From Ursus arctos (Eukaryota > Chordata > Mammalia > Carnivora > Ursidae), in assembly GCF_023065955.2 (NCBI RefSeq), contig NW_026622763.1:79527299-79591298 (forward strand): a DNA stretch of 64,000 nt, read 5' to 3'. The position numbers and the translations under genes are program-made. Shown in pieces: positions 21,499 through 33,300 of the stretch. Each line of letters opens with the position of its first letter. Position 1 is the stretch's first letter. Below the pieces are notes generated by a model. That model was not told the DNA's origin and did not search any database. It saw only the letters and a list, made by a program, of their open reading frames with translations.

Positions 21499-23825
21499 TA
21501 GCTAAGGGTAGTAAATTGCCCAAGTATCTTTTCACTTTTGATATGTATATGATATATGTATGTGTGTTTCTTATATACACACACATATGCATTTAATTTT
21601 TATTTCTTTAGAGCCATATCAAGGGTGAATGTGAAGCGAGTCCTGCTGTTTTGTATATAAGGATTAAGAGCAGAACTTTTTATTGTTAGCTTTGACAGAA
21701 TGTATGTGATTATTAGTGATGTCTTTTTTTAGAAAATTGTAAATTATAGGAATGCTGCGCAGGAGGAAAGAAATGAAGCATACGGTAGTTATTTAGGTTT
21801 ACAAGATTGACAATGGTTTTTTTTTGTGTGTTTTTTTTTTCCCCTTTACAGAAGGTTCAGTACTTAAAGCAGAAAGCTGTAATTGTTGGTTGCTTCAGAT
21901 GCCCTTAGCTATTTGGGATGTGGAAAGATGTGTGCTATAAATGTTTTACTCCTGTAATTGCCATGACTTCAGAATGGTTCAATTATAGCTGTTTCGAAGG
22001 AAAGGTGCATGAAGAAATGATTTCTGGCGGCACTCTCTAATGATGACCATTCAGTTTTTAAAAATTGTAAATCTGAAAGAATTGAACCCACTTTTGTTAC
22101 TGGCCCTTGGCATGGTTCCTAAAGCTCCCCATTTCTGCATCTCAGACAGTAGTCCAAGCAGGGACAGTAACAGGGCGACCAACAAAGAGTAGCTTGTTTC
22201 AGTGCCCGGGTTGGGAAAACTTTTTGAGGCATGCTTATGCTATTTGGGTATCTGATTCTGAAATCCTAAAATGAGACTTGAAGGTATTAACTAAGCCAGG
22301 TCACGGAGCTCCTGTGTGTGAGCACAGGGAATCAGGGGATGGTGTTTGCTCATCTCAACTCATGTTTATGACAGACCCTATCACCCGTCTCTCTCTGATT
22401 ATCTTACAAAGCCATGGTCAGCTGGAAGGCCTCAGATTCTGTGACATTGTGACACTCATGGAGGAAACCAGTGTAAAGATGGATAATTGCTAGACCTCTG
22501 GGCCAGAGCATTATCTTGAGAATCAAATGTCTTAATGGGTTGTGAAGATAGTACAACATTCTAAAATACCTATTTATTGTTCCCATTGCATGTCCTTTGT
22601 AAAGCTATTAGAGATGATCTCTTATCGGCATTAAAGGACGGGGGAATTGAATATTTGGTTGGAGGTGATTTGGCTTGTGTACTTGTGCCTAATCAATTTT
22701 TGTACTTAAAGTTCATAGCTTGATTTTGAAATTAGGTTTGCAGATCCTGGGTATCCCTGGGCTTACTGTTTTTGCCAGTGCTGGATTGACTGGCCAACAA
22801 AAGCCAGGTGCCAGACGCCACTGAGATTTAAGTGGACTCTGATGATTAGAATTTCAGTGGGAAAGAAAGGCAAGGTTCTTTCTACTTTGTTTTATTAAGT
22901 GTGAAATAGCTAAGCATCCTTTTATATTGATCAGACATAATGTGACTATTCTAAAGAATTTATTTCTTTGATGTACCTGGATTGTGCTTTTCAAAAGGAA
23001 TAGATGAGATCCATGATTTTCCTTTCCAGACTGCCAACTTCTGATATGTAGAGATGCCTCTATGTAATGACCACCCCCTTCTGTGAAGGATTCTTCTCAC
23101 TGTTTTCAAAGGGGGTCCTCAAAGGCCAAGAAGAGAAAAGGTTTGCTGTTGATGCTCTTTGAGAAAGCTTAGAAGAATTGCTTGTGCCTTAACGTCCTTT
23201 TGCACATTGGAGTCAGCGGTTCTCCTTCTCTCTTTGGCTGGTTGCCTGCAAGTTCCATATACATGGCGGTGTAGAACACAGCAGAGTGTATAAAAAGCCT
23301 GGTGATCTCCCAGAAAGGTATAGCTGACGTGTGGCTGCACACATATGACTTTCCCATGGACAGGATGTCTGGTCTAACTACTTAAAAAAATTGCATAATC
23401 CTACAGGGAGCCCTCGCTAACTAATGCAATAATTATTTAGGAGTAGAGCCAATATCCTGCAATTATATTAGAACAAACGTGCTGCAGTGTTTCTGTTTAT
23501 GTATGTTCCTTGGCATCTTGAATTAATATTTTATCATATTTCATTAGGAAAAAAAAAAAAAAAGCCAGAGAAGCCTTGGAAGCAAGATCATTGGAATTAC
23601 CTGTTGTGTAAGGTTAGGAAATTTCTATGAAACTTCTTCCATCTTGACAAAATAATTTCACAACAGTGAAAACAATTCATGTTTACCTTACTGTTAAGTG
23701 GAGGCAAGTATTTTCTTGAGTTCTGTGCTTTAAGAAAGCATGACTGTATTAGATGTGATCTTTAGCTGCTTAATTTTTTTCTTTTCCTAAGATGTAAAAT
23801 GCCATTTTTGAAAGTACAGTTAAAT
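21499..23825. other. non-repetitive sequence, no gene seen
   Basis: An imperfect TG/CA hairpin lies at 21551-21589. A polypyrimidine run ending in CAG at 21849-21851 resembles a splice acceptor, but no downstream exon with a donor can be supported. A run of 17 A sits near 23551-23567. Confidence 0.5.
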
Positions 23826-23870
23826 TATTGTTGTTGTTGTTGTTGTTATTATTATTATTATTATTATTAC
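23826..23870. repeat. compound (TTG)n(TTA)n microsatellite
   Basis: Seven or so TTG units pass directly into about eight TTA units. The clean junction between motifs suggests unit replacement in one array. Confidence 0.95.
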
Positions 23871-25282
23871 TTTGGCTAGATACAGAGTGGATTAACAAAA
23901 CTCAGCATCTACAAGTGAGTAAACCTTAATCGGTGGCTGTTTCTTCAGCAGTTTGCTGGTCCTTTTCTTTTTTTTTTCTATTTTGTGTATAACTTTAATT
24001 ATACAACAACAATACGTTAACCTAATATTTGAAATCTTAAACATTTGAAAACAACTAGGGCGTTTTAAGTTTTTTCCTTGCTTTTAGTCACGAATGACTC
24101 AGCATTGTCATTTTCAGTGGCTGGGGAGATTAGTTGTTTTAAGTTATATATCTCAGTCTGAAAAGAACTCTGGGGCTTGGTGGATGGTCTCCAATGGTGA
24201 CAAGCTGGTGTTAATTGTGAATGGCCTTCTTTCAAAGGCAAATTCCTGGTGGATTCCTGGCTAGGCTAAAGAAAGAAGACCTGAGGCTCTATACATATTT
24301 TTATACAGGAGCCTTGTCTTGGGTCTTGGTAAAGGAGGGAGTGGATTGTTCAGAGAAAGAGTTTGCAATCAGGAGTCAAGAGTCCTGCTGTGAATGAGCG
24401 AGCAGTCACCAGTTATGGTCTAGGTATCTGTCTTCCTCTTCCTGAGTGATGAAGGGGGGTGCTCTTGCACTGGCCCCAAATCTTGGGTGTTCTGGGAGAG
24501 GCAAAGCTAGACCCAGGTACCAAGAATTGGTGTTATGCTATGGCCATCATTCTTGAGAGGGTCTGGTAGATAACTGACAGCCTTGACCAAAGCATCTCTG
24601 CGGCACTCTCTGGGATCAGGCAGCAAACACGCCTTCTCAGATGTACAGAAGTATACATGTATGCTTCCTTTTTTGCTTGAGCAAGGAATAGAGCAAAGTT
24701 GTAGCTGCACTAAAGCATGAAGCTGCAAACTAACATATACTGCCTTTGGAATGCAATCTCTGGTTGATTTTAATTTCAAAACTTTGCATATTCAGGAAAA
24801 GCAATTTTGTAAATTCTCCATCTTTAAAAATCTGTGTCATCCTCCCTTTCCTAGAAGTAGGGATCCAGTGATAAAATCTGTTACCCACCAATACTTTAGT
24901 CCCATTGTACACATGGTTATTATCATTAAATTCAGTGCTAAATTGCCCCAAATATTTTTCTAGATTGCATCTTCCATGCATCAGATAATCCTTTATTATT
25001 CTGCTAAAATTTAGCCTAATATTGGGTAATCTATAAATGTTAATAGACCTTTACCACTGGGTTGATTTATTTTCTGGCAAGTGCCTGATTATAGAGGCTT
25101 TATCTGTAGATTATCTCTTTTATTTACCTCTCTGCCTTCATTCCTCGAAAAGGATTGCTTAATGTATTGGTAGTTAGACAACTTGACAAAACATCCACAT
25201 TGAATGCTACAAGTTGATTCTTTGAGCTCCAAACTAGGAGTCCTGCTCTAGGACCTTTTCTGTGTTTTGACCTTGGTTTACA
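23871..25282. other. non-repetitive sequence, no gene seen
   Basis: No transposon body recognised and no exon supported. Confidence 0.5.
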
Positions 25283-25440
25283 ACATTGCTACTAAAAGTG
25301 TGGTTTGTGGACAACATGACATCACCTGTGAACTTATTAGAAATGCAAAATTGTGAACTCTGTCCAGTCACTGGCTTAGAAGACTTTTGGGGGAAGTCAG
25401 GTGATTGTGAATCTCTAAAGATTCAAAACTGTGACAATAG
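25283..25440 (-). mobile_element. MER5A-type hAT DNA transposon, opposite orientation
   Basis: 'actaaaagtgtggtttgtgg', 'gacatcacctgtgaacttat', 'tagaaatgcaaaattgtg', 'caggtgattgtgaatctc' and 'attcaaaactgtgaca' follow the reverse of the copy at 17512. Confidence 0.75.
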
Positions 25441-25719
25441 AACCTCAGTGAGTGACCCTTTAGTACCATAAAATACTATTCAGGATGAGTTTGGGAGTCC
25501 TGGTGGAGTTTGGGCATTATGCCAACCCCATTCTTTGTATTCCTTACCGGGAACAGCAGACTAGACTTTTCTATGTTTTCCAGTCTGTTTGGGATACCAT
25601 GTAAATAAGAATTTATATGTGTTCTCATTATCTCTGGAAATGGGAGTAAAAATAAGTGTACAAATTGTTATTGAATCACCTTTGTTGTCATTATTAACTA
25701 TTTGTCATGTTGACCTTGT

Positions 25720-25960
25720 GAAGTGGTGGGGAGTCTGTGGTTTGGCACCAATTGGAAGCTGGGTTTAAATCCTGGATTTACCACTTACTAGAACTATGTA
25801 GCCTCAAGCTAGTTTCTTAGTCTCTCTGAACCTCCATATCCTCTACTGTAAAATGAGACTGTAAGACTGAGTGTTTATAATCTCTTCACCTTCACTAAAG
25901 TTAAAGACTTTACCAAGGAAGGATTTGAGAAATCCATACATCTCACGTACAGCATAGATC
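25720..25960 (+). mobile_element. MIR SINE relic, sense
   Basis: Landmarks: 'gctgggtttaaatcctgg', 'atttaccacttactagaac', 'gtttcttagtctctctgaac', 'ctactgtaaaatgagac'. These are the sense MIR B-box-like region, core and 3' part. Confidence 0.85.
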
Positions 25961-26465
25961 CAGGAAATGTTAGAAATGGTCACCATCATCACCATCTCCT
26001 TCTCCAATGGTAACTATGTTGATGTTTAATTTTCCAAAATACTGTTGAGACCTAAGTTGTTGTTCATTGTTTCATTTTTGATAAGGGATGTGTTTTCTGT
26101 ATTCGAATGCGTGAACCACACTTGTTGGAATAAATACAAGGTAATAGTTAAGTCTTCCATCTCTTCTAGGGCTAAAAGTGAGGTTGTTCAATCTTCGGTA
26201 GTAGCAGGGGGAAGGTCTCCAAGAGTCCATTAAACCCTAGAGGACCACTGCAAGTGAGATTGTTGCTAATAGACAAGGGCTGATGGGGTAAAAAATGTGA
26301 TTTTTCATATTTTCATGATTATATAGATAATGTCTGTAAATCTGAAATGCAGCTGTTGAGATGAATGAAACAGGCCTACCTTACTAAGGATAAATGAAGG
26401 GAGAGTTCAATAATTTGAGTATTTTATAAATAGAATTGTGGTTTTGTAATCAACATGTTGTTTTT

Positions 26466-26469
<4 letters not shown>

Positions 26470-26515
<46 letters not shown>
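26470..26515. repeat. (AT)n microsatellite
   Basis: About 23 uninterrupted AT units, likely length-variable between individuals and able to extrude a cruciform. Confidence 0.97.
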
Positions 26516-26519
<4 letters not shown>

Positions 26520-26814
26520 TCTGTGTTTCTTTCCCCCCAAAGAAATAATGAAACTGTAAATAGAATGGAAAATTTCCTTCTGGTACTAGCAAAATATTAT
26601 CAACATAAAATAATTGCATTGTTAAGTGCGTATGTAAATTTTCCTTCAGAGAGAACTGATATTTATTGAACACCGTTTATTCTAGCCATGGTACATGTTT
26701 TGTTTCATCTTTATGAAAGTCCTGTGAGATAAATTGTGTTACTCATATTTTAGAGATAAGCAGATAGTCTCTGAATTTAGTAAACTGGAGCTTCATTCAA
26801 GATCTGTGCTTGCA

Positions 26815-27007
26815 CGGGGCCTGGGTGGCTCAGTGGGTTAAGCATCTGCCTTTAGCTCAGGTCATGATCTCAGGGTCCTGTGTGGTGTTCTGGGGCTCCC
26901 TGCTTAGCGGGGAGTCTGCTTCTCCCTCTCCCTCTGCCCCTCCCTCTATCAATTCCCTCCTTGTGCTTTCTCTCTCTTTCTCAAATAAATAAATAAATCT
27001 TAAAAAA
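26815..27007 (+). mobile_element. Can-SINE with altered B-box
   Basis: Head 'gggtggctcagtgggttaag' is intact, but after 'cagggtcctg' the expected GGGATCGAGCCCC is replaced by 'tgtggtgttctggggctcc', so the internal pol III B-box is lost. Tail 'aaataaataaataaatctt'. No clear target duplication. Confidence 0.9.
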
Positions 27008-29040
27008 CCCACAAAACACTGTGGAGATATTGGGGACAGTTTATTGAACCTGATTATTAATTGTGGAGGACATAGTATAATGTGTTTCAGACGTATAGTT
27101 GATTGTGTATGTGTCTGAGTTCCAAAGTTAAATTGGGAACACCTCGAAGAATCAGGGACTCTAGTTTTAGATCCAGAATAGAACCTGGCGTGCTTTGTAG
27201 TTGCCCGAGAGATGTCTGTGGACTGCATGCTGAGGGCGGGAGCTACTGCTCCCCTGGACTGACCGCTGCCTGTAGAAACAGCTTCTCAGCACGACGCTCG
27301 TCACCAGAACGGTTTCTCTCCGCCCATGTTTCATTTTCTACATGATGTTAATGTGCACTTGGACATCTGCAAGGAAGAGTTGAATTTGCTAATTCGGTTG
27401 CCTATAGTTTCCTTCTGTCCACAATTCTAAGGCTTAATAAACTCATTAGATTATTTAAAAGCCTTCAGTTTTGTTTACAAAACCTTACAAAGCATGTGCC
27501 AGCCTGAACCAGCTGTCAAAGTTAAGGCTCGGTCATCTAATGGGCCTTGCCTGGATGCGCTGGTCACATCTTCACCCAGGGGTATGGGAAGATGAGTCTT
27601 CCCATATGCTTTTCTGTAAACCAAAGTCAAAAATTAGGTTGTGTATTTTCAGCCTGTTTTTCTGAGCTCGCATCATAAATCATGCCAGTAACCTAAACAT
27701 TTGACCCTCATTGTGAGACATTAAGAGAGCCATCACCATTGCGCTAGTACCAGTATCTCCAGTAAAAATGGGAAAGGCTCTCAGATCTCACTTGGTGGAT
27801 TCCTGGGTGTTGCCTGACAGTGCTTTGGGTCTTGATGCTTTATGAATCATTCTTCAGCCTGTGTATTTCTATCACACTTGACAGTTCTGATTAATGGTCC
27901 TCAGCCTGAATACTAGTTTTTAACAAAGGAAAATAGTTGATATCATTAAGCAGGTCCTGCTTAGATTTGCTCTGGGGATGCAGGACGCAGAAATTAAAAA
28001 CATTCGAGATCGGTGTCTGGGCAACATGTGAAGTCATACAAACAAATATAATAATCAATACTACCTCTTCAGTGCCAGGCAAGCCCTGTGAAAACTATGG
28101 GGTTCATTTGGGGCTGTCTGGAATTGCTGAAAAAATAAAAATGCTTTCTGTGGACTGAGAGTGATGCAGAGATGAGGACGCTTGGGGATTCTGGTCCTTG
28201 GAGGGGTTGTCAGACAGTTGGTCTGTTTCACATCAGGGTGTCATACCAAGGCAATTTTTTTTTTTTTTTTTAGATGGGGCTCTAGCCTAATAACTGTGAC
28301 TGTCTAACAGTCACTACTCGTGTCTGGCGGGCAGTTGAAGCATTTTCAAAGGCCTGCAGGGTGTGTATCATCACACAGAACATTCTACACAGCAAGCCTG
28401 TTGAGGAATTTTGGCATTATTCTTAAAAAAATCAGTTCTTGTTTCCATCCATTCAAAAATAGGTAAACTGGATCTCCTTTGGTTCCTTTGTTTTTGGTTT
28501 AGGGAAAGTTATCTGTTCAATTGAGATGAATAGTAATTGGATTATATTACTATAATTCATTTATTAACCAAGCATTAGAATCCACAGTAGTGTGTTTCCA
28601 TCTTAGAACCCACAAATTACCAATTAAACACAACCTTCTGTTCTAAAACAATGTGATTATTTTTATTTAAGCCTATTTTGGAAGCTGAGTCACTCGCTGC
28701 CTGCATGTATCTTTGTTTAAAAAGCATTAGTGGAATATTACTGAAGCCATTATTTGTTTCGTTGTGATGTATAGGGGTAAATGCTAATAGCTTTTCATCC
28801 AGACAAAGCCTGACCACATTTGGGATGTCCCTTCTGCATGTTGGCTAGTTATAGCAAGTTCTAAAAGCAAAACACTCAAGAAATGATATCGCTTTAAAAA
28901 TAAAATGAATTTATTTGAAAATGTTGATAAACTCTTTAAATTGAAAAGAAGGCAAAACTGTAGACGAGAACGCTGGTTTCTTTGATTTCACAATATTGAT
29001 TGAGCACCGTTCTTTACTTGGCTCCATTTCATTCCCTTTG
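27008..29040. other. mostly non-repetitive; candidate conserved part 28440-28880
   Basis: 27100-27240 has a weak L2-tail flavour ('gaacctggcgtgctttgtag'). T18 stands at 28254-28271. The stretch 28440-28880 is repeat-free with several TAAT/ATTA cores and may be conserved, with weak support. Confidence 0.4.
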
Positions 29041-29044
29041 GGAG

Positions 29045-30215
29045 ATTTCAGCAAATTTAAAATCACATCCCTGCCTTCAAGCAGAAGACAGTGTAACTGC
29101 AGACATAACAGGAACACACATGAAAAGCTGAATAGCAATTGAGGGCAACTGTGTAAGAGTCACAAGACAAGATAGCCGATGTTTCATTCCCAAAAGTTGG
29201 CACCAGATTTGGATGTCCTGAGTTGATGATAAAGAGCTCACTATGGATTTTAATATCCAGACAAGCCTTTAGAGAGGTGGTGAAATTTGAGCTGATCTCA
29301 AGGAATATGTGGGAGCGGAAGGTGCCAGCGTTCCAGCTGGGAGGGATGGTATGAGAACGGGCTGGAAGGTACATGGTGTGGTCACTAGAGAGAGTCAGGA
29401 AGCAGGAGAATACGGAGGAGCTGGAATCAAAAGGGCAGAAACAGAATGTTAGATAGGAAAGAGCAATGATTTTGCAGGGAGGAGAGAAGTTTAGAAGGGT
29501 TGAAAAATCCATGCGTTTCTGGACATCTCTCTGGAAATATCCTCTGAACACTGGTGGATGTGTACTGACCTTCACTGGCCATAAGGCCTGGGCTGACAGT
29601 CTTTTTTTTTTTTTTTTTTTTTTAAGATTTTATTTAGTTATTCGACAGGATAGAGACAGCCAGCGAGAGAGGGAACACAAGCAGGGGGAGTGGGAGAGGA
29701 AGAAGCAGGCTCATAGCGGAGGAGCCTGATGTGGGACTCGATCCCGTAACGCCGGGATCACGCCCTGAGCCGAAGGCAGACGCTTAACTGCTGTGCCACC
29801 CAGGTGCCCCTAGGCTGACAGTCTTGAAAGCTTCCCAGGAGACAGGGTTGAGTGGCAATGCCTGGTTTGAAGCACAGTGGACCAAGGGGTCTTTAGGAAG
29901 AGAAGATAGTCAGGGGGCAGACCGTGCGCTGAGGTCTCAGCTACAGGAAAAGATAAGGCTTTGAATTTGATACCAAGGGGACATGAATGTGTTAGAAGGT
30001 GTGGAGGAGCCAAGGTGATGAGGTCTGAGAAAAGTCCTTTGTTCATGACAGTAGAAACCTTTTGAGAATGCAGTGAGAGAGTAAGAAGCAAATAATGTAG
30101 TTGGCATAGGGAAGAATAGCTGGATGTTTTGCGAAACATTATGGCTGGTAGTATCTATAAGCTCAAGAATTAAAGATGATGCTTTTAATGATAGCTGGTT
30201 ATCTCCCAGATAAGC
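29045..30215 (-). mobile_element. long L2-type LINE relic, antisense, split by a SINE
   Basis: 'ccctgccttcaagcagaag' opens it; 'ggtggtgaaatttgagctga', 'gccagcgttccagctggg' and 'ggctttgaatttgatacc' follow. It resumes after the SINE at 29604-29812. The longest frame of the window (170 codons, 29063-29575, minus) lies here; its translation has no reverse-transcriptase motif, so I treat it as chance openness. Confidence 0.6.
29591..29825 (-). mobile_element. Can-SINE (bear-like sub-family) with 13-bp target-site duplication
   Basis: Body 29604-29812, poly-T at left, 'aacgccgggatcacgccctg' in the B-box region, head 'gtgccacccaggtgcccc' at right. Exact duplication GGCTGACAGTCTT at 29591-29603 and 29813-29825. 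Confidence 0.97.
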
Positions 30216-30524
30216 AAACACAGAAGAGGACTATAGGTGCGGATGAAAGGGTGAGAGAAGTAAATGTGGTATCACCGGACTTCCCGCGGTCGCTGCTGCA
30301 TGAAGGAGATGATGTTCCAGAATTTTAGGGAAAACCCGAGGCAGTCCTGCTTCACTTCATTTTGCCTCCCAGCTACTCGAGATTTGTGTTCCAGACCCTA
30401 CAGTTCTTCAGGCCCATTCTAGGCCAGAGCTGAACACACCAAATCAGTTTCTTTGCATCCTTTACACTCATCAATGCCTGACGCCTTCTAAAGATCTTCT
30501 CTGTTCCTTCTTAATCATTTCTAT

Positions 30525-30742
30525 TCTTCTTACATTATTTTTTTAAGATTTTATTTATTCGTCGGAGGGAGGGGGGAAGAGAGAGAGAGCACAGATGGGG
30601 AGCGGCAGGCAGAGGGAGAAACAGGCTCCCCACCAAGCAGGGAGCCCAATGCAGGGCTCGATCCTAGGACCCTGGGATCATGACTTGAGCCAAAGGCAGA
30701 TGCTTAACTGACTGAGCCACCCAGGTGCTCCTCTTCTTACAT
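30525..30742 (-). mobile_element. Can-SINE with 11-bp target-site duplication
   Basis: Body about 30536-30731 of the general type ('ccctgggatcatgacttgag', head 'gagccacccaggtgctcc'). TCTTCTTACAT repeats at 30525-30535 and 30732-30742. Confidence 0.95.
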
Positions 30743-30865
30743 AATTAGGAATCAAAGACACAGAAGGGCTTTACAGTGAATGCAGTGTGACAAATCAGGC
30801 AGTTCTTGGTCTTTCTACCATAAATAAAAGGGACGCTGAAGTCTGCTAACTTCCTTAATGGGCAG

Positions 30866-31060
30866 TACCAACTACATAATTTGCAGGGCCCAGTGCAAAA
30901 TGCAAATGCCAGCCTATTGTTCAAACCTATTAAGAAAATGAGAAATTCAAGATGACAGCAACAGAGCATTAAACCAAGCGAAGCATGTGGCTGTCTGACC
31001 ACATAGGTCACATACCTGCAAAGCTGGCTTGGTCTGTGGGACTGTTCAGGGCCAGCAAGG
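30866..31060. mobile_element. ancient dispersed repeat, family name not recalled
   Basis: 'tacataatttgcagggccca', 'gtgcaaaatgcaaatgcc', 'aattcaagatgacagcaac', 'agagcattaaaccaagcg' and 'ccacataggtcacatacctg' are phrases I recognise from a widespread mammalian repeat. I cannot name it with confidence. Confidence 0.45.
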
Positions 31061-31476
31061 GGACAGTAGCTGTCCTGTCGTTTTTAAGAACAGACGTGAT
31101 GCCAAGTAGGATTAAGAACATTTGAACAAAAAAGTGAATCCTGTGGGCTGAAGTTCATCTGTGTTGTCAGACAGTTTCCAGCAGCCAGCAGATTTGGCTG
31201 GGCCCACCTGTGCTAGCCACTCACAGTGTCAAAGCAGTTTCTCCTCTTTACCATCCAGTCCACCACCGAGCCCACAAAATAGGCAGGGAAGGTAAAGAGA
31301 ACATTGAAGATGGTAGGGCTCTTTCAGGGTAACACTGAACGACTCTCTCTCCACTAACCTGTTTTTCTACGAGGCATGTCCCTAAATGCGAAGCATTCAA
31401 ATCCCTTACCCAGAACTGCTGATTCTAAAACCATATGTGATGTCTTTTTGCTTCCTATAGAAAAAGGCATGCAGTT

Positions 31477-31504
31477 GTTTTTGTTTGTTTGTTTGTTTGT
31501 TTTT
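31477..31504. repeat. (TTTG)n microsatellite
   Basis: Six or so TTTG units, 'gtttgtttgtttgtttg'. Confidence 0.9.
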
Positions 31505-32089
31505 CCCAGAAGTTTAATTTTGCTTTTGGAATGTATTCTCTGGGGCTGTTTTGTTGTGGCTAAATGCAGAATTTACTGTTGGCTTTGCCTTTCCCCCAGA
31601 CTGGTGGGTAGCACTCACCACACTTCTGATCCACGTGGCTCCCAGCCAGCAGTCTAGGTACCACATTAATGGCTCAATGGCCTGAGTGCATGTGGGAAGG
31701 GATGCTTTGGTTCAGTGTGGCATGTGAAGGAGCCATTTCACCGATATTTATTGAATAAATAATGAAGCTTTATTTTATTTTTTCATTAACATCTTTTTGG
31801 CAGAAAAGAACACAGCATGAAACTGCATGGTGGTATTGGGAACTCTTCTGCTTTGCTAATGGTAGGAGAAATTAATTCTCAGTTATCAGTCAAGTTCCAT
31901 TTGCCTCCACATCCAGCAGTAGGGATATCGCAGTTGATGAAGTACAAGCTTGGCCAAAATGTGTGTCCATTAGACAGATATTCCATTCATTGCATAATAA
32001 TTTAGAGAAACACATGTTAATGGGTTTTCCACGTTCAAGGTACTATCACTGATTTCCCCCCATTGTTATTGTCTTCGACCATTTTTTTT

Positions 32090-33300
32090 TTCATAAATGA
32101 AATGAGCTGAAGAGAAGCCAGAAAACCTTCTCCATCAGTCGTGTCACAAAGTAACAACTGAGACAGATCCACACATGGCCCAAGAAGGCTTGCTAGCTGC
32201 AGTGAGACAGGGATGTCCCTGCTCGCGCTGCTTCCCCACGCGTCCTCCCGCATCCCTTCATTTTAACCGGGTGATGACACGCTCATACCACTGCAGCGAC
32301 CACCGCATCTTGGCTGTCTGCAGGATTGGAATGCTGGATGAGACATTGTTTTGGATCCAAAACAACTGTGACATTGATCCTTTTCAGCGGGCACAAGATA
32401 GTATCTCTTGCTACCCTCCACGGTCCCCACTAGGATACATGGGGAACGTGTGTCTCATTACCTGTGGGGCTAATTACCTCTGCCATGTTCAGCAGCGGCG
32501 GTAATCCCATTTCTCTTTCAAGTCCATTTTATGACATCAAACTGTATTAGATTCCCCTTTTAGTGGCTGCTGACAAGATCCCAGCGACGCCACCCAGGAC
32601 CTGACAAGGAATCAGCCTGCCCATCACACGACTACACCTTGTATGCTTTCTGTTGATGGCTCTTCTTTGTTTCTTTTTTTCTCTTTCTTTCTTTTTTCTA
32701 CAGTGTGCTATTAAATACCTATATCTGAATCATCTCCCCATAGCTCCATTTGTTTGATTAGCATTACGAGACTGTGACAAGACACTCTATCAGCAGTAAT
32801 CGATCTGATTAGCATGGAGATGATATGAACACAGATTGCATTGATGTTTAATAGCCCAGGCATCAAGGTGCCGTAAACAGTATAGATGTTTTCGTATGCC
32901 GTGTGCAGGTCTCTGTAATGAAGACAGCGACCACAGCAGATTTCAGAGTTCGATGATTTATTTTCTGCCAAGTGCCACTGTGGGTCTCGCATAGTATATG
33001 GCACTCCTGTACTGGGTCCGCACAAAATGTTTTAATCAGTGTTCAAAATAACGCAAATATTTTCACCAGACAGATTCTAATCTTGCTTTATTAAGAGATG
33101 CTTGCCACCCTGCAGTAAAAAGCTCACTGCAGCCTCCTTGAAAACCAGCCACATTCTTCTGCGAACTATATCCTCAGGTTACTTTATTATTATAATGCAT
33201 CCCATTTTTTAAAAAGACCTGCCAGAGTTTTGTGTCACAAAACGCCTTTACATTCACACCACGTAGTCGAGCTTAAAATTTAGCTATCGTGTCCGTTTTT
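32090..33300. promoter_or_regulatory. strong candidate conserved noncoding element cluster
   Basis: About 1.2 kb with no recognisable transposon, clearly more balanced in base composition and richer in CpG than its surroundings (for example GCTCGCGCTGC near 32221, CCACGCGTCCTCCCGC near 32236, AGCGACGCC near 32582). Homeodomain-type sites: TAATTA 32471-32476, TAATCC 32502-32507, GATTAGCAT twice (32756-32764, 32807-32815) with TAATCGAT between (32797-32804). This is the usual appearance of a deeply conserved developmental enhancer, and it sits in the middle of a 10.9-kb SINE-free tract. Open frames on both strands (109 and 104 codons) give no recognisable protein. Function and target are unknown. 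Confidence 0.5.

Noticed and set aside
21831..21990. Polypyrimidine tract ending in CAG like a splice acceptor
   Set aside because: The longest following frame closes after about 29 codons and no donor site fits; T-runs are common here.
29063..29575. 170-codon minus-strand open frame, longest of the window
   Set aside because: Lies inside an antisense L2 relic and the translation lacks any reverse-transcriptase or other domain motif; chance openness in a purine-rich strand.
32175..32504. 109-codon plus frame in the 32-kb candidate block, and a 104-codon minus frame at 32711-33025
   Set aside because: No recognisable domain, no splice sites in register, frames open on both strands; conserved noncoding DNA often shows such openness.
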